Source: Massilia sp. METH4
GTDB lineage: Bacteria > Pseudomonadota > Gammaproteobacteria > Burkholderiales > Burkholderiaceae_D
Direction of reading: 5' to 3'
Assembly: GCF_037094685.1 (NCBI RefSeq)
Contig: NZ_CP146614.1
Location: 1,488,001 to 1,552,000 of the forward strand
Length of the DNA stretch: 64,000 nt
Of this stretch, positions 29,252-40,636 are shown piece by piece; position 1 is the stretch's first letter; every line of letters begins with the position of its first letter. The notes under the pieces were generated by a model that was not told where the DNA came from, did no database searches, and saw only the letters and a list, made by a program, of their open reading frames with translations. The translations under genes and the position numbers were made by a program.

Positions 29252-29872
29252 CTATGGTTGTTTCTTGAGTAGCTCTTTGCCCGTTTTCGAGAGCCAAAAT
29301 CGCGAGCGACCGATGGGTGTACCCTGACCTCCCGGCCGATATCCGCGAAAATTATCGAATGTGTATTCCTCAGTGGGACCAGTCTCAAAGAATTTTCTGA
29401 TCGCCTCTAAAGCCTCTTCCAGATCGGCGCACTCAACCTTGCTCAGGCGGGCTGCAGCTCCTTCCTTGGAGCCTGCAAATTTCGTATTCGTGTCGCTGAA
29501 CGACTCGAATTGATCCTTGGCCTTGCAGACCATCTCGAAGTTTTTCGCCACGTAGGCATTGTTCGGGTAACCGCGTCGGTTGATCCGAAAATGTTTCACG
29601 TTGAGGATTGCGGCCTTTTCCTTATCCCTCTCCGACTTGTCAGGCAACTGGCCCGATCCCGACGCTTCCGCGTACAGAATCCTGGCTGCAAAGTTCAGGT
29701 CACTGCCGGGAAACTCAAGCGCGGCTGTTCGTTCGGGAGCGTTGGCGATCCGGTAGGTCTTGCGCGGATCAAACCAGTTCGGCGCACAGATCGTCACCTC
29801 GTGGCCTTTTGTGTCGCTGACAGGCGTCATTGCCGCGTCGCGACTCAATACTCGTGCATCACTGACACTCAT
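29252..29872 (-). CDS. SleB-like (Hydrolase_2-type) cell-wall hydrolase, candidate T6SS effector
   Basis: 206 residues from ATG at 29872, with AAAGG 7 nt upstream. The central part resembles SleB/CwlJ cell-wall hydrolases: FAARILYAEASG with the catalytic glutamate position, AAILNVKHFRINRRGYP, and VCKAKDQFESF matching the usual QFS-type motif. It has no signal peptide, as expected for cargo delivered by a VgrG spike rather than the Sec route. It would cleave peptidoglycan glycan strands in a target periplasm. Similarity is by motif only. Confidence 0.65.
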   Translation of the reverse strand: MSVSDARVLSRDAAMTPVSDTKGHEVTICAPNWFDPRKTYRIANAPERTAALEFPGSDLNFAARILYAEASGSGQLPDKSERDKEKAAILNVKHFRINRRGYPNNAYVAKNFEMVCKAKDQFESFSDTNTKFAGSKEGAAARLSKVECADLEEALEAIRKFFETGPTEEYTFDNFRGYRPGGQGTPIGRSRFWLSKTGKELLKKQP

Positions 29873-29895
29873 CACTGGACCTTTAATCTACTTCT

Positions 29896-30816
29896 TTACT
29901 GCTGTTGATTTGCCGGCAACGGCATGGATATTACGAGAACACTCAACGTTTGCTCCGCTGCTGGAAGCGTGCCAGATATTGAAGGCTGAGATCCGTGTAT
30001 GCCACCGTGTACGCCACACACCAGTGTCATGACGGGGCGAGCCCCGAGCCAGTTGCGTGTCGGCTGCTTTACGCTGAGTTCCACGCTGCGCATCGCCATG
30101 TACGGTAAAGGCACCTCATAACGCTCGACCAACACTTGTTGGCCGGCGCCCAAAGACTTCAATCTTTCCCTGACCTCGCCTGGGTTGCCGCAGTGGCGCC
30201 GTACTCGCTCTTCCATTTGAGGTGATTCCAGCTCCTCCAGGCTGAACTGCGGCAAGGCGCGGTAGTTCACTACATGAACCGCAGTCGAGCCCGGCATCAG
30301 CTGGCTCGACCATGAATAAGTCGCGGAAGCCTGCCAATCGAATGGCTTATCTCCTTCGATCGTCGGCAAGCGAGCCAGTTTTGCTGGATCGGCATTCACA
30401 TCGGGCAAAGGGCCCAGCTTGGCCTTGGCCAGAATCCCCGTGATGTCATGTCCGCGAAAGTAGCTTCGCAAGAATTTGGAGATGCGCACCGGTGTGTTGT
30501 TCACGGCGACGGCGATGTCCGAGAAACTTTTGTCGAGGTGCTCCTCTCCATCTCCCAACTGGCCGAATACCGGCGTCGACGCATAGAACGTTACCGACTG
30601 CCTGGAATCGGTTTCGTTTCTCAGCAGGGAGCGAATTGCGACATTGCGACCATCCAAGGTGATGGCCATCTGGGTGATCGAAACCGCCCCCAGGTCAGCA
30701 GTGATCGTCAACGGGACGGCGTTCTCACTGTCGTAAGCGAACGTTTTGGTGCTCCCTGCGACCGCCACGCAGCCCACAAGGACGCTGAGGATTGCACGTC
30801 TTACTGGTCGTTTCAC
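29896..30816 (-). CDS. periplasmic DUF4424-like protein, candidate immunity to the NlpC/P60 effector
   Basis: 306 residues from GTG at 30816, overlapping the TGA of the NlpC/P60 gene (GTGA). A signal peptide runs RRAILSVLVGCVAVAGSTKTFA. The pattern IRSLLRNETDSRQSVTFYASTPVFG, a mid-protein loop with FRGHDITGILAKAK and SATYSWSSQLMPGSTAVHVVNY resembles DUF4424 proteins. The tight coupling with the upstream peptidase and its periplasmic location fit an immunity role; DUF4424 itself has no established function that I know of. Confidence 0.65.
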   Translation of the reverse strand: MKRPVRRAILSVLVGCVAVAGSTKTFAYDSENAVPLTITADLGAVSITQMAITLDGRNVAIRSLLRNETDSRQSVTFYASTPVFGQLGDGEEHLDKSFSDIAVAVNNTPVRISKFLRSYFRGHDITGILAKAKLGPLPDVNADPAKLARLPTIEGDKPFDWQASATYSWSSQLMPGSTAVHVVNYRALPQFSLEELESPQMEERVRRHCGNPGEVRERLKSLGAGQQVLVERYEVPLPYMAMRSVELSVKQPTRNWLGARPVMTLVCGVHGGIHGSQPSISGTLPAAEQTLSVLVISMPLPANQQQ

Positions 30817-31376
30817 GGGCAGCTTTCCATACCGGGAACCACAAGGTAACGGTAGACCTCGTATGCATCGCCACGGAATGTTTCAATGTTGTATGGCCCG
30901 TAAGGGACGTTGCGTCGACTGTTGAAAGCTGTGTACATATTATTAGCCATCCTTGCTCCGCGCTTGACAACCCCAGTGTCCCGGCGCGGATCTCCTTCTG
31001 GAAAGGGAGCGTAAATTGCCATGTGCCCTGGCCAAAGCAGTACATCTCCGGCTTGCAAGGGTGTCTTTGTCTTGTCGATCTTTCGGAACCGGTTTGTCTT
31101 GCGTGCAAAGGCAGCGAAATTCGCGGTGGACTGGTATGGGTAAGGAAAGCCGGCCTCGATAAAGATCTTGTTGGTCGAGCCGGAACAGTCCCCGCCAACC
31201 TTTTTGACCGATGCCGCGCCGATGAGACTGTAAGGCGTTCCTTCCCATGAGCGCGCTATTTCGACAATCTTCCATCCTTCTGCCTCGGTGATGAATTTGC
31301 CCAGTACGCATTCCTTCCCTTGCGTTGTGGACTTGTCACTGGTCCGTGACTGCTCCAGTTCGACCATTTCCGCCAT
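30813..31376 (-). CDS. NlpC/P60-type peptidase, candidate T6SS effector
   Basis: 187 residues. The catalytic cysteine is in VGGDCSGSTNKIF and the histidine in GDVLLWPGHMAIYAPF, the NlpC/P60 order, with the preceding RSWEGTPYSLIG helix. No signal peptide. The ATG shares one base with the vgrG stop (TGATG), and the stop overlaps the next gene, so it is locked into the spike transcript. It would cut stem peptides or amide bonds in peptidoglycan after delivery. Confidence 0.82.
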   Translation of the reverse strand: MAEMVELEQSRTSDKSTTQGKECVLGKFITEAEGWKIVEIARSWEGTPYSLIGAASVKKVGGDCSGSTNKIFIEAGFPYPYQSTANFAAFARKTNRFRKIDKTKTPLQAGDVLLWPGHMAIYAPFPEGDPRRDTGVVKRGARMANNMYTAFNSRRNVPYGPYNIETFRGDAYEVYRYLVVPGMESCP

Positions 31377-34300
31377 CAGTTCACCCCATCATCCACTGGA
31401 AAATCTTCGTACCCCACCAACAGTTGCACGTCTTCCACCTTATCGCTGACGAACATGGCGGTCCGCCCCTCATCGTCGGTGATTCCCTCCATTACGACAC
31501 CATCTTTGGAGCGTAATCGGTACGGAACGTTGGCCATCGGCTCGCCAAGCGGGTCGCGGATGATGAAATGCTCGTCATATTCTTCCTCGATAAGCTCGAA
31601 ACGTACGGTCTGGCCGAGGTAACCCTTCAACACGCTTGTCTTGCCGCTGGCATCGGTGAAGCCCTCGACACTCGTATTTCCCGTATAGGCGCGATAACGG
31701 CGGTTTGCCACCGGTTGACCGGCATGCGTCTTGAGGATGAAGTATTGATCGGCTGGTTCACCGCCTTTCGGAACAGGCATGAGAGGCAACTTCAAGCTGC
31801 TCGATTGCGGCCCCGCCAATTCCTTCTTGCTCGCCTTGAACGCCATGGTCCCCGGCCCCTGAATCGTGATGTTCCCACCCTCGATCCTCAAAGCCGCCCC
31901 CTGCGCGGTCAGCATCACGTGCTCCTTCGCACCGATCGACACGCTCTTGGCCACGCTCGCCACGGTAATCATCTTGTCGGCCGTGATGCGAGCGGCATCC
32001 GATTGCGCCTGCACGCTGACCTTGCCACTGGCGGCATGCAGCCGGATGCCGGTTTCCTGGTTCGGCTTCTCGGCCGCACTCGCTTTGCCGTAGGTGAACA
32101 GCCCAATCCCATCCTTCACCTGGTGCAGCACATTGCCCTGCGAAGCAAGGTTGATGTCCTGCCCGGCAGCGACGGTAGTCGTGGTGCCCGCGGCGACGAT
32201 GGCACTGGCAGGCGTGGTAGCGGCGATGCCCGCGGGGCTGGCCAGTTGCAGGTGCGGTTCGCTCCAGGCGATCGCGTTGCCATGCCCGCCCTCCTCGCCA
32301 CCGGCACCGCCGCTGGCCGCCTCCAGCACCGCGACGCTCTGCCGCAGTCCGGCGACGGATGGCTCCTTCGCGGGCTCCAGTTCCTTCTTCAGCTTGGCAT
32401 TGTGCTTTTGTGCCGTCTCGCCCAGCGATTGCAGCAATTCGGCACTGGCGTCGATCTGCGAGGCCGCATCCCGGGCATCGAGCTGCTGGCCGCCGGAGCC
32501 TTGCCCGTGGCTCGACAGCAGCAAGCCCTGGCCGGCGCGCAGCGCGGCCGCGTGGGCCGTTTTCAGTTCCGCGCCGAAGCCGGCGGTGTCCAGGCGACCG
32601 TTGTCGGCCTGGTGGCGCAGGTGGCCCAGGTTCAGTTCATCGGTGCCTTCATGCGCTTCGGCGTGGCGTTGCAGGGCCACGCGCGGTTCGCCAGGGCTGT
32701 CGTCGAACACGAGCTGGCTGTAGGCGCCCGTGCCGCTCTGGCTGGCCCCCATTGCCTGCGACTTGAGGCCGGACAGCACCGCCGCGTGGGCGTTGGCGCC
32801 GGATTCGCCGGGGAACCATGCCGGCGCGTTGCCCGTGGCGGTACCAGCACCGGCACCCACTTCGTTGTGCTGGGCGTCACCGGTGCCGCGGCCGTTGTAA
32901 ACGGTGCCGATCACCACGGGGCGGTCGATGTCGCCGTCGAGGAAGTCCACCAGCACTTCGCTGCCCACGCGCGGCACCGCTACCGCGCCCCAGTTCGCGC
33001 CAGCGACGGGCGCCAGCGGCGTGGCGATGCGCACCCACGTGCCGGCGCTGTCGTCGCCGGGGGCGCCGGCGTGGCCGTCCGGCTGCGGGTGCTCGAGGCG
33101 GCTGTGGCTGTGCGCGCCGCGCTGCCAGTGGAATTGCACCTTGATGCGGTGATCGCGGTCCGTGTGGATCACGGCACCCGGCGGGCCGACGACGATGGCC
33201 GTCTGCTGGCCCTGGATCGTCGGCTTCGGGCGCAGTACGAGGCCGTGGCCGTCGGCGTCGAAGTCGCGATACGGTACGCTGGCGCGGATCGCGTCGATGC
33301 GGTTGCGGTACAGGGGCTTCTCGCCTTTTCCGCTGCCCACGGCGTGCAGGCTGTTGCTGCGTTCGCGGTCGATCAGGGCGGCCAGCGGATTCGCGCCCAG
33401 TGCCTTGGCGGCGGCGTCCCTCAGGCCCGTACTCAGGTTGTTGTGGGCCAGGTGCACCACGCGCAGCACGGCAAAGGTGTTATCGCCCGCCGCGTCCAGC
33501 ACTGCATGGTCGGCGAGCGTGAACGTGGTGCCCGGGCCCAGCGTGCGGACGGTGCCGGCGCCGATGAAGCGTTCGCGGCTCGCGCGCAGCGCTTCGAGCT
33601 GCCGGTCGGCGATGCGCTGGCCGTGTTCGCGCGATGTGTACGCATAGGTACCGGGCGTATCGCGGCTGACCGGGCCTTCGCCATCCGCCGCGCTCACGCG
33701 GCGCGTGCCGAGACCGCGGTAGTCCCAGCTATCGAGCTCCACGCCGGCCGGCGTGGCGCGCAGTTCGCAGCGCCAGCGGTCCATGCTGTCTTCGCGCATC
33801 ATGGCGCCGGGCTGCGTGAAGCGCACGGTGGCCTGGGCGTTCGGCTGGAAGCTGCCGTTATGGTCGGCGATGACGAGGGTGTGGCCGCCCAGGGCGGCGC
33901 TGCCGGGGTCGCCGCTGTGCTCGAAATAGTAGAACAGCCCCTCCTCGCGCATGAGCCGTTCCGCGAACGCCGCGTTCGATTCCTGGTACTGGCAGGTGAG
34001 CGAGCGCTTCGGGTACAGGCTGATGTCGGCGATGTCATGGCGCCACTGCGGCACCAGCCGGCCGGCGTGCTCCATGCCGGCGAACACCGCGTCGAGGATA
34101 TCGAACACCGTCATGTCCTGGAATACGCGGCTGTCGCGCCCCAGGGCCATGAAGGCGGTCCAGGGGCCGATCGTCAGTTCGTAGCGGGCCAGGCCGCCAT
34201 CGGCGCCGAGCATGCTGGCCGCTGTCACATAGCCATGGAAGGGGCGCAGCACGCCGGCGGTGGCCGTCATCAGCTCCAGCAGCACGGGCTGGCCCAGCAG

Positions 34301-34474
34301 CGACTTCAGCGCGATGCCGGCATCCGCCGACAGCGCGGTCACGGTGAACTGGTAGGGCCGGCTGACGGCTTCTTCGCCGCGCAGGCATTCCGGTACCAGC
34401 GCGTCCCGGCCCAGGGGGGTGGTCAGGCGCAGGATGCGGGTATCCTGGCCCAGTGAATCAGTCAACGCAATCAT
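31376..34474 (-). CDS. vgrG: type VI secretion spike protein VgrG with DUF2345 and duplicated TTR-like tail
   Basis: 1032 residues. Residues ~1-480 form the gp27-like base (LTCQYQESNAAFAERLMREEGLFYYFEH). The gp5-like OB region and beta-spike follow (VQFHWQRGA, WVRIATPLAPVAGANWGAVAVPRVGSEV, FLDGDIDRPVVIGTVYN). A DUF2345-type helix/beta region covers about 730-870 (DINLASQGN, MLTAQGAALRIEGGNITIQG). The last ~130 residues hold two transthyretin-like repeats (GQPVANRRYRAYTGN... and GEPMANVPYRLRSKDG...TDDEGRT), known elsewhere to dock effectors. No T6SS sheath or baseplate genes are in the window, so it is an orphan vgrG. AAGG precedes the ATG; the 97-nt gap upstream is AT-rich. Confidence 0.93.
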   Translation of the reverse strand: MIALTDSLGQDTRILRLTTPLGRDALVPECLRGEEAVSRPYQFTVTALSADAGIALKSLLGQPVLLELMTATAGVLRPFHGYVTAASMLGADGGLARYELTIGPWTAFMALGRDSRVFQDMTVFDILDAVFAGMEHAGRLVPQWRHDIADISLYPKRSLTCQYQESNAAFAERLMREEGLFYYFEHSGDPGSAALGGHTLVIADHNGSFQPNAQATVRFTQPGAMMREDSMDRWRCELRATPAGVELDSWDYRGLGTRRVSAADGEGPVSRDTPGTYAYTSREHGQRIADRQLEALRASRERFIGAGTVRTLGPGTTFTLADHAVLDAAGDNTFAVLRVVHLAHNNLSTGLRDAAAKALGANPLAALIDRERSNSLHAVGSGKGEKPLYRNRIDAIRASVPYRDFDADGHGLVLRPKPTIQGQQTAIVVGPPGAVIHTDRDHRIKVQFHWQRGAHSHSRLEHPQPDGHAGAPGDDSAGTWVRIATPLAPVAGANWGAVAVPRVGSEVLVDFLDGDIDRPVVIGTVYNGRGTGDAQHNEVGAGAGTATGNAPAWFPGESGANAHAAVLSGLKSQAMGASQSGTGAYSQLVFDDSPGEPRVALQRHAEAHEGTDELNLGHLRHQADNGRLDTAGFGAELKTAHAAALRAGQGLLLSSHGQGSGGQQLDARDAASQIDASAELLQSLGETAQKHNAKLKKELEPAKEPSVAGLRQSVAVLEAASGGAGGEEGGHGNAIAWSEPHLQLASPAGIAATTPASAIVAAGTTTTVAAGQDINLASQGNVLHQVKDGIGLFTYGKASAAEKPNQETGIRLHAASGKVSVQAQSDAARITADKMITVASVAKSVSIGAKEHVMLTAQGAALRIEGGNITIQGPGTMAFKASKKELAGPQSSSLKLPLMPVPKGGEPADQYFILKTHAGQPVANRRYRAYTGNTSVEGFTDASGKTSVLKGYLGQTVRFELIEEEYDEHFIIRDPLGEPMANVPYRLRSKDGVVMEGITDDEGRTAMFVSDKVEDVQLLVGYEDFPVDDGVN

Positions 34475-34571
34475 GCTCGCCTTTTGCGGAACAACAGCAA
34501 TTTATTTCTAAATTACTACCATTTTACCGAAGGTCGAGCCTGCAAGGTGAAGCAAGGCAATAATTAGTGTA

Positions 34572-37358
34572 TTAACTCGGCGCCAAGGCATCGGCCTGGG
34601 CGCGCAGCAGCGCGTCGAACTCCTCGGCCGGCAGGGGCTTGTCGAACAGGTAGCCCTGGCCGTAGTCGCAGCCGGCGGCGGCCAGCAGATCGCGCTGCTG
34701 GGTTGTTTCCACGCCTTCGGCGATCACGTGCAGGCCGAGCTTGTGCGCCATGACGATGATCGCTTCCGACAGCGCCATGTCGCTGGAGTCGGGGGCCAGG
34801 TTGCTGACGAAGCTGCGGTCGATCTTCAGGTAATCGATGTCGAACTTGTTCAGGTAGGACAGCGACGAGTAACCGGTGCCGAAGTCGTCCAGCGCCACCT
34901 GGATGCCGCCATCGCGCAATTGCAGCAGCTTGTCGGCCACCGTCGTGCTGGCGTCGAGCAACAGGCCCTCGGTGATCTCGACCACGATCGCCTGGCCCGG
35001 CACGCCGGCTTGCCGCAGCGCGCGTAACCACACATCGTAGTTGTTGCCCTCGCGCTGGAATTCGACCGGGGACTGGTTTAGGCTCACCTGGAACTCAGGA
35101 TGCACGTCCTGCCGCCAGCGCTGCAGCCAGCGGATCGATTCATTGAACACCCATTGCCCGATGTCGACGATCAGGCCCGAGCTTTCCGCCAGCGGGATGA
35201 ATTCGAGCGGGCTCACCAGGCCACGCTGCGGATGCTGCCAGCGCAGCAGCGCCTCGGCCTTGTGCACGCGCCCCGTCTTCAGGTGCACGATCGGCTGGAA
35301 ATACAGTTTCAGCTGCTCGCCCTTGATCGCGCTGCGCAGGTCGTTCGTAAGGCGCATGCGGTTCAGGGCCGCCACCTGCAGCGCGGGCGTGAAGTAGCTG
35401 AAGCGGTTGCGCCCCGCGCCCTTGGCCGCGTACATGGCCTGGTCGGCGTGCTTGAGCAGGTCTTCCACGCTGGCGGCGTCGTCCGGGTAGAGCGTGATGC
35501 CGATGCTGGCCGAGATGAAGGCCTGCTCCTGGCCCAGCTGGAACGGCGCCAGAAGGCTGTCGATGATGTTCTGTGCGATCGCATCCACGCGTTCGGTCAG
35601 TTGCAGCTCCGTGAGGATCACCGTGAACTCGTCGCCGCCCAGGCGCGCCACGGTGTCGGACTTGCGCACGCAGCCGGCGATGCGCCGCGCCGCGTCGACC
35701 AGCAGCACGTCGCCCTGGTGATGGCCCAGCGTGTCGTTCACTTCCTTGAAGTGGTCGAGGTCGATGAACAGGATCGCGATACGGGTACCGTCGCGCCGGC
35801 TCTTGACCACGTCATGCTGCAGGCGGTCGAGGAACATGCGCCGGTTCGGCAACTGCGTGAGCGGGTCGAAGTTGGCCTGCTGCCAGATCAGCTCCTCGGT
35901 CTTCTTCTCGTCCGTCACGTCCTCGATCATGCACAGCTTCAGGTGCGGGCCGGCCCGCAGCGGCACCACGGAAGCCTCGACCCACACGATCGATTCGTCG
36001 GCGCGGACCAGCCGCAGCGTGGTGCGGAATTCCTGCACCTCGCCGGCGGCCAGCTGCTGCATCTGCAACGTCCAGCCTGCCACGTCGTCGGGATGCACGA
36101 AATCCAGCCAGTTGTGCGAGGCGAACGCATCTTCCGAGCGCCCGGCGATTTCCCGGTAGCGGGGATTCACGTCGGAAAACGCGCCGCAGGCGCCATCGAT
36201 CAGCGCGATGCCGATCGGCGATGCCTCGAACATGGTGCGGAAGCGTTCCTCGCCAACCCGGATCGCATCGGCCGAGCGGCGCCGCTCGCGCGCCAGCAGG
36301 GCAAAGTGGATCGCGGCGCCGAGCAGCAGCAGCGCCGCGGCGCCGCCGCCGATCCGGTACAGCCAGGCCAGGTCCCTGCCCGGTTCGACGTTGTAGAGAA
36401 AACCCTCGAAGGTGACGCCCCGCGGCAGCAAGCCCAGGTCGGTGAAGACGTCGGCAATGTGCTGCCACCGTTCCGGGTTCATGTAGCCGATTTCCACCAG
36501 CACAGGTTGCACCAGCGGTACCATCTGGCGCGCTTCGTACAGCAGGTGCTCGCGGTCATGCTTGCGCGAATACTTCGCCAGGATCAGGTCGACAATCTCT
36601 TCCTGGTGGCTCATCGCATATTGCCAGCCGCGCAGGCTGGCGGCGCGAAACGCCTTCACGCGCTCCGGATGGGCGCCCAGCTCATGCTCGCTGGTGAACA
36701 GGTTATCGCCGTAGAAATCCACGCCGGCCGCACGCGGGCTGTAGACGTCGTAGAGAAAGCCGGCGCGGTCGAGGTAGTCCGTTTCATTCGTGGTGTGGAT
36801 CGACATCGCATCGACGCGCCCGGCGATCAGGTCCGACGGGTCGTAGCTGTGCTCGATACGGAACAGGTGCTCCGCGGGCACGCCTTCGCGCTTCAGGTAG
36901 GCAGCCAGTTCGTCGGCATGGTTCAGCGGCGCCGATAGCGGCCCCAGCATCACGCGCTTGCCGAGCAGGCGGCGAATGTCAGGTGTGCCGCCCTGCTGGC
37001 GCATGGCCAGCGCATACGGCGAATGCTGGAAGATCACACCCAGGACCACCACGGGCTTGCCGGACAGGCGCGCCAGCAGCAGCGAGCTGCTGCCGATGCC
37101 GAATTGGGCGCGGCCGGCCAGCACTTCGCGCAGCGGCGCTTCGCTGTCGCGGCCTTCCACGATCTGCACGTCCAGGCCGGCCTCGCGGTAGTAGCCCTTC
37201 TCCACCGCCGCGTAGTACCCGGCAAACTGGAACTGGTGGGTGTGCTTCAGTTGCAGCACCACCCTGTCTTCGGCCCAGGCTGGCGCGACGGCGCCAAGCG
37301 CCAGCAGCAGGTTGGCGAGGACGCGACGAACAGGCAACAGGACGATGTTGGAAGGCAC
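34572..37358 (-). CDS. periplasmic NMT1/SsuA-like sensor with PAS, GGDEF and EAL domains
   Basis: About 928 residues from GTG at 37358, chosen because a signal peptide follows directly (ANLLLALGAVAPAWA); an ORF 41 codons longer exists. The first ~340 residues resemble a Thi5/NMT1 substrate-binding protein (LKHTHQFQFAGYYAAVEKGYY). A membrane segment (GGGAAALLLLGAAIHFALLA) is followed by PAS (GEERFRTMFEASPIGIALID), GGDEF (RLGGDEFTVILTE, intact) and EAL (KAEALLRWQHP and DDFGTGYSS, intact). It probably makes or degrades cyclic di-GMP in response to a small ligand, possibly a pyrimidine or amine. It may be the last gene before the AT-rich vgrG promoter. Confidence 0.88.
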   Translation of the reverse strand: MPSNIVLLPVRRVLANLLLALGAVAPAWAEDRVVLQLKHTHQFQFAGYYAAVEKGYYREAGLDVQIVEGRDSEAPLREVLAGRAQFGIGSSSLLLARLSGKPVVVLGVIFQHSPYALAMRQQGGTPDIRRLLGKRVMLGPLSAPLNHADELAAYLKREGVPAEHLFRIEHSYDPSDLIAGRVDAMSIHTTNETDYLDRAGFLYDVYSPRAAGVDFYGDNLFTSEHELGAHPERVKAFRAASLRGWQYAMSHQEEIVDLILAKYSRKHDREHLLYEARQMVPLVQPVLVEIGYMNPERWQHIADVFTDLGLLPRGVTFEGFLYNVEPGRDLAWLYRIGGGAAALLLLGAAIHFALLARERRRSADAIRVGEERFRTMFEASPIGIALIDGACGAFSDVNPRYREIAGRSEDAFASHNWLDFVHPDDVAGWTLQMQQLAAGEVQEFRTTLRLVRADESIVWVEASVVPLRAGPHLKLCMIEDVTDEKKTEELIWQQANFDPLTQLPNRRMFLDRLQHDVVKSRRDGTRIAILFIDLDHFKEVNDTLGHHQGDVLLVDAARRIAGCVRKSDTVARLGGDEFTVILTELQLTERVDAIAQNIIDSLLAPFQLGQEQAFISASIGITLYPDDAASVEDLLKHADQAMYAAKGAGRNRFSYFTPALQVAALNRMRLTNDLRSAIKGEQLKLYFQPIVHLKTGRVHKAEALLRWQHPQRGLVSPLEFIPLAESSGLIVDIGQWVFNESIRWLQRWRQDVHPEFQVSLNQSPVEFQREGNNYDVWLRALRQAGVPGQAIVVEITEGLLLDASTTVADKLLQLRDGGIQVALDDFGTGYSSLSYLNKFDIDYLKIDRSFVSNLAPDSSDMALSEAIIVMAHKLGLHVIAEGVETTQQRDLLAAAGCDYGQGYLFDKPLPAEEFDALLRAQADALAPS

Positions 37359-37549
37359 GGGGCGGCGGCACGGTCGAGGGACGGCACGTGGCCGCTGTTG
37401 CGCCCGATTGTACCGCCGTTCATCGCGCGCTCCATTGCTGAGTCCCGGATGCGGGGTCCGGATGTGGCTTCCGCGCCGCAATTGCTGCTACCTGCTGGCA
37501 ATTTGAACAAGGAATTGTCCAAATGACCAGCAGGTCGGGGCGCGTGCGG

Positions 37550-39865
<2,316 letters not shown>

Positions 39866-40035
39866 AAGGCGGGATTGTACCAAAAAGCGTGCGCCAGCGC
39901 GCATCGCCGCGCTTTTTGTTGAAGAAAAAGCTTTTATTATCAACCACTTGTGTTGCAGCCGGGCGAAATTGTACGAGTGGCCATTGCAAAGCGCGGGCGG
40001 CGGCCTATAAAGAAGGAAGGTGAGAAGGAGGAACG

Positions 40036-40548
40036 ATGCGAAGACGACTCTACTACGTGCTGCCCGATATTCCATCCGCGCGCGCGATGCTGGACGAACT
40101 CCTGCTGGCGCGCATCGAAGAGCGGCATATCCGCTTCCTGGCCCGCGAGGGCTCCTTGCCGGACGATATGCCCGGCTGTAGCTTCATGTTGAAAACCGAT
40201 CTGGTGCATGGCGCCCAGCTGGGCATCCTGATCGGCGGCATTGTCGGCTTCCTGGCCGGCATCATCCTGGTGCTGATGCCCCCTGCCGGGCTGGCGATGA
40301 GCACCGCCACGATCCTGCTGATGGCCTTCGGCGGCGCACTGTTCGGCGCCTGGGCGTCCGGCATGAACGGCTCCGCCATCCCGAACAAGCGGCTCGAGCA
40401 GTTCGCCGACCGCGTGCAACAGGGTCAGGTGCTCCTGATCGTGGACGTGCCGGTGCGGCGCGTGCGCGAGATCGAGGCGATGATCGCCGAGCGGCATCCC
40501 GACTTCAACTTCGGCGGCGAAGAACCGCCCATGGTGGCGTTTCCCTGA
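40036..40548 (+). CDS. small membrane protein, DUF1269-like
   Basis: 170 residues with AAGGAGGAACG before the ATG. The N-terminal ferredoxin-like stretch ([20 protein letters not shown]) leads to a membrane hairpin ([20 protein letters not shown] and [20 protein letters not shown]). The C-terminus is a cytoplasmic alpha/beta segment ([19 protein letters not shown]). Comparable proteins are annotated DUF1269, from memory. Function unknown. Confidence 0.75.
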   Translation: MRRRLYYVLPDIPSARAMLDELLLARIEERHIRFLAREGSLPDDMPGCSFMLKTDLVHGAQLGILIGGIVGFLAGIILVLMPPAGLAMSTATILLMAFGGALFGAWASGMNGSAIPNKRLEQFADRVQQGQVLLIVDVPVRRVREIEAMIAERHPDFNFGGEEPPMVAFP

Positions 40549-40636
40549 ACGCCATTGCCCGGTTCGGCCGCGTGGATTGCGTGGGCTGAACCGGGATCTT
40601 CCCCTTCGGCTTCCTCTTCAGCTTTCCCTGGGGAAG

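Noticed and set aside
31568..34456. 962-codon plus-strand frame over vgrG
   Set aside because: Antisense shadow of a clear VgrG; no motif.
34475..34571. Specific promoter elements for vgrG
   Set aside because: The interval is AT-rich with a TAAAAT, but no -35 at an acceptable distance could be fixed.
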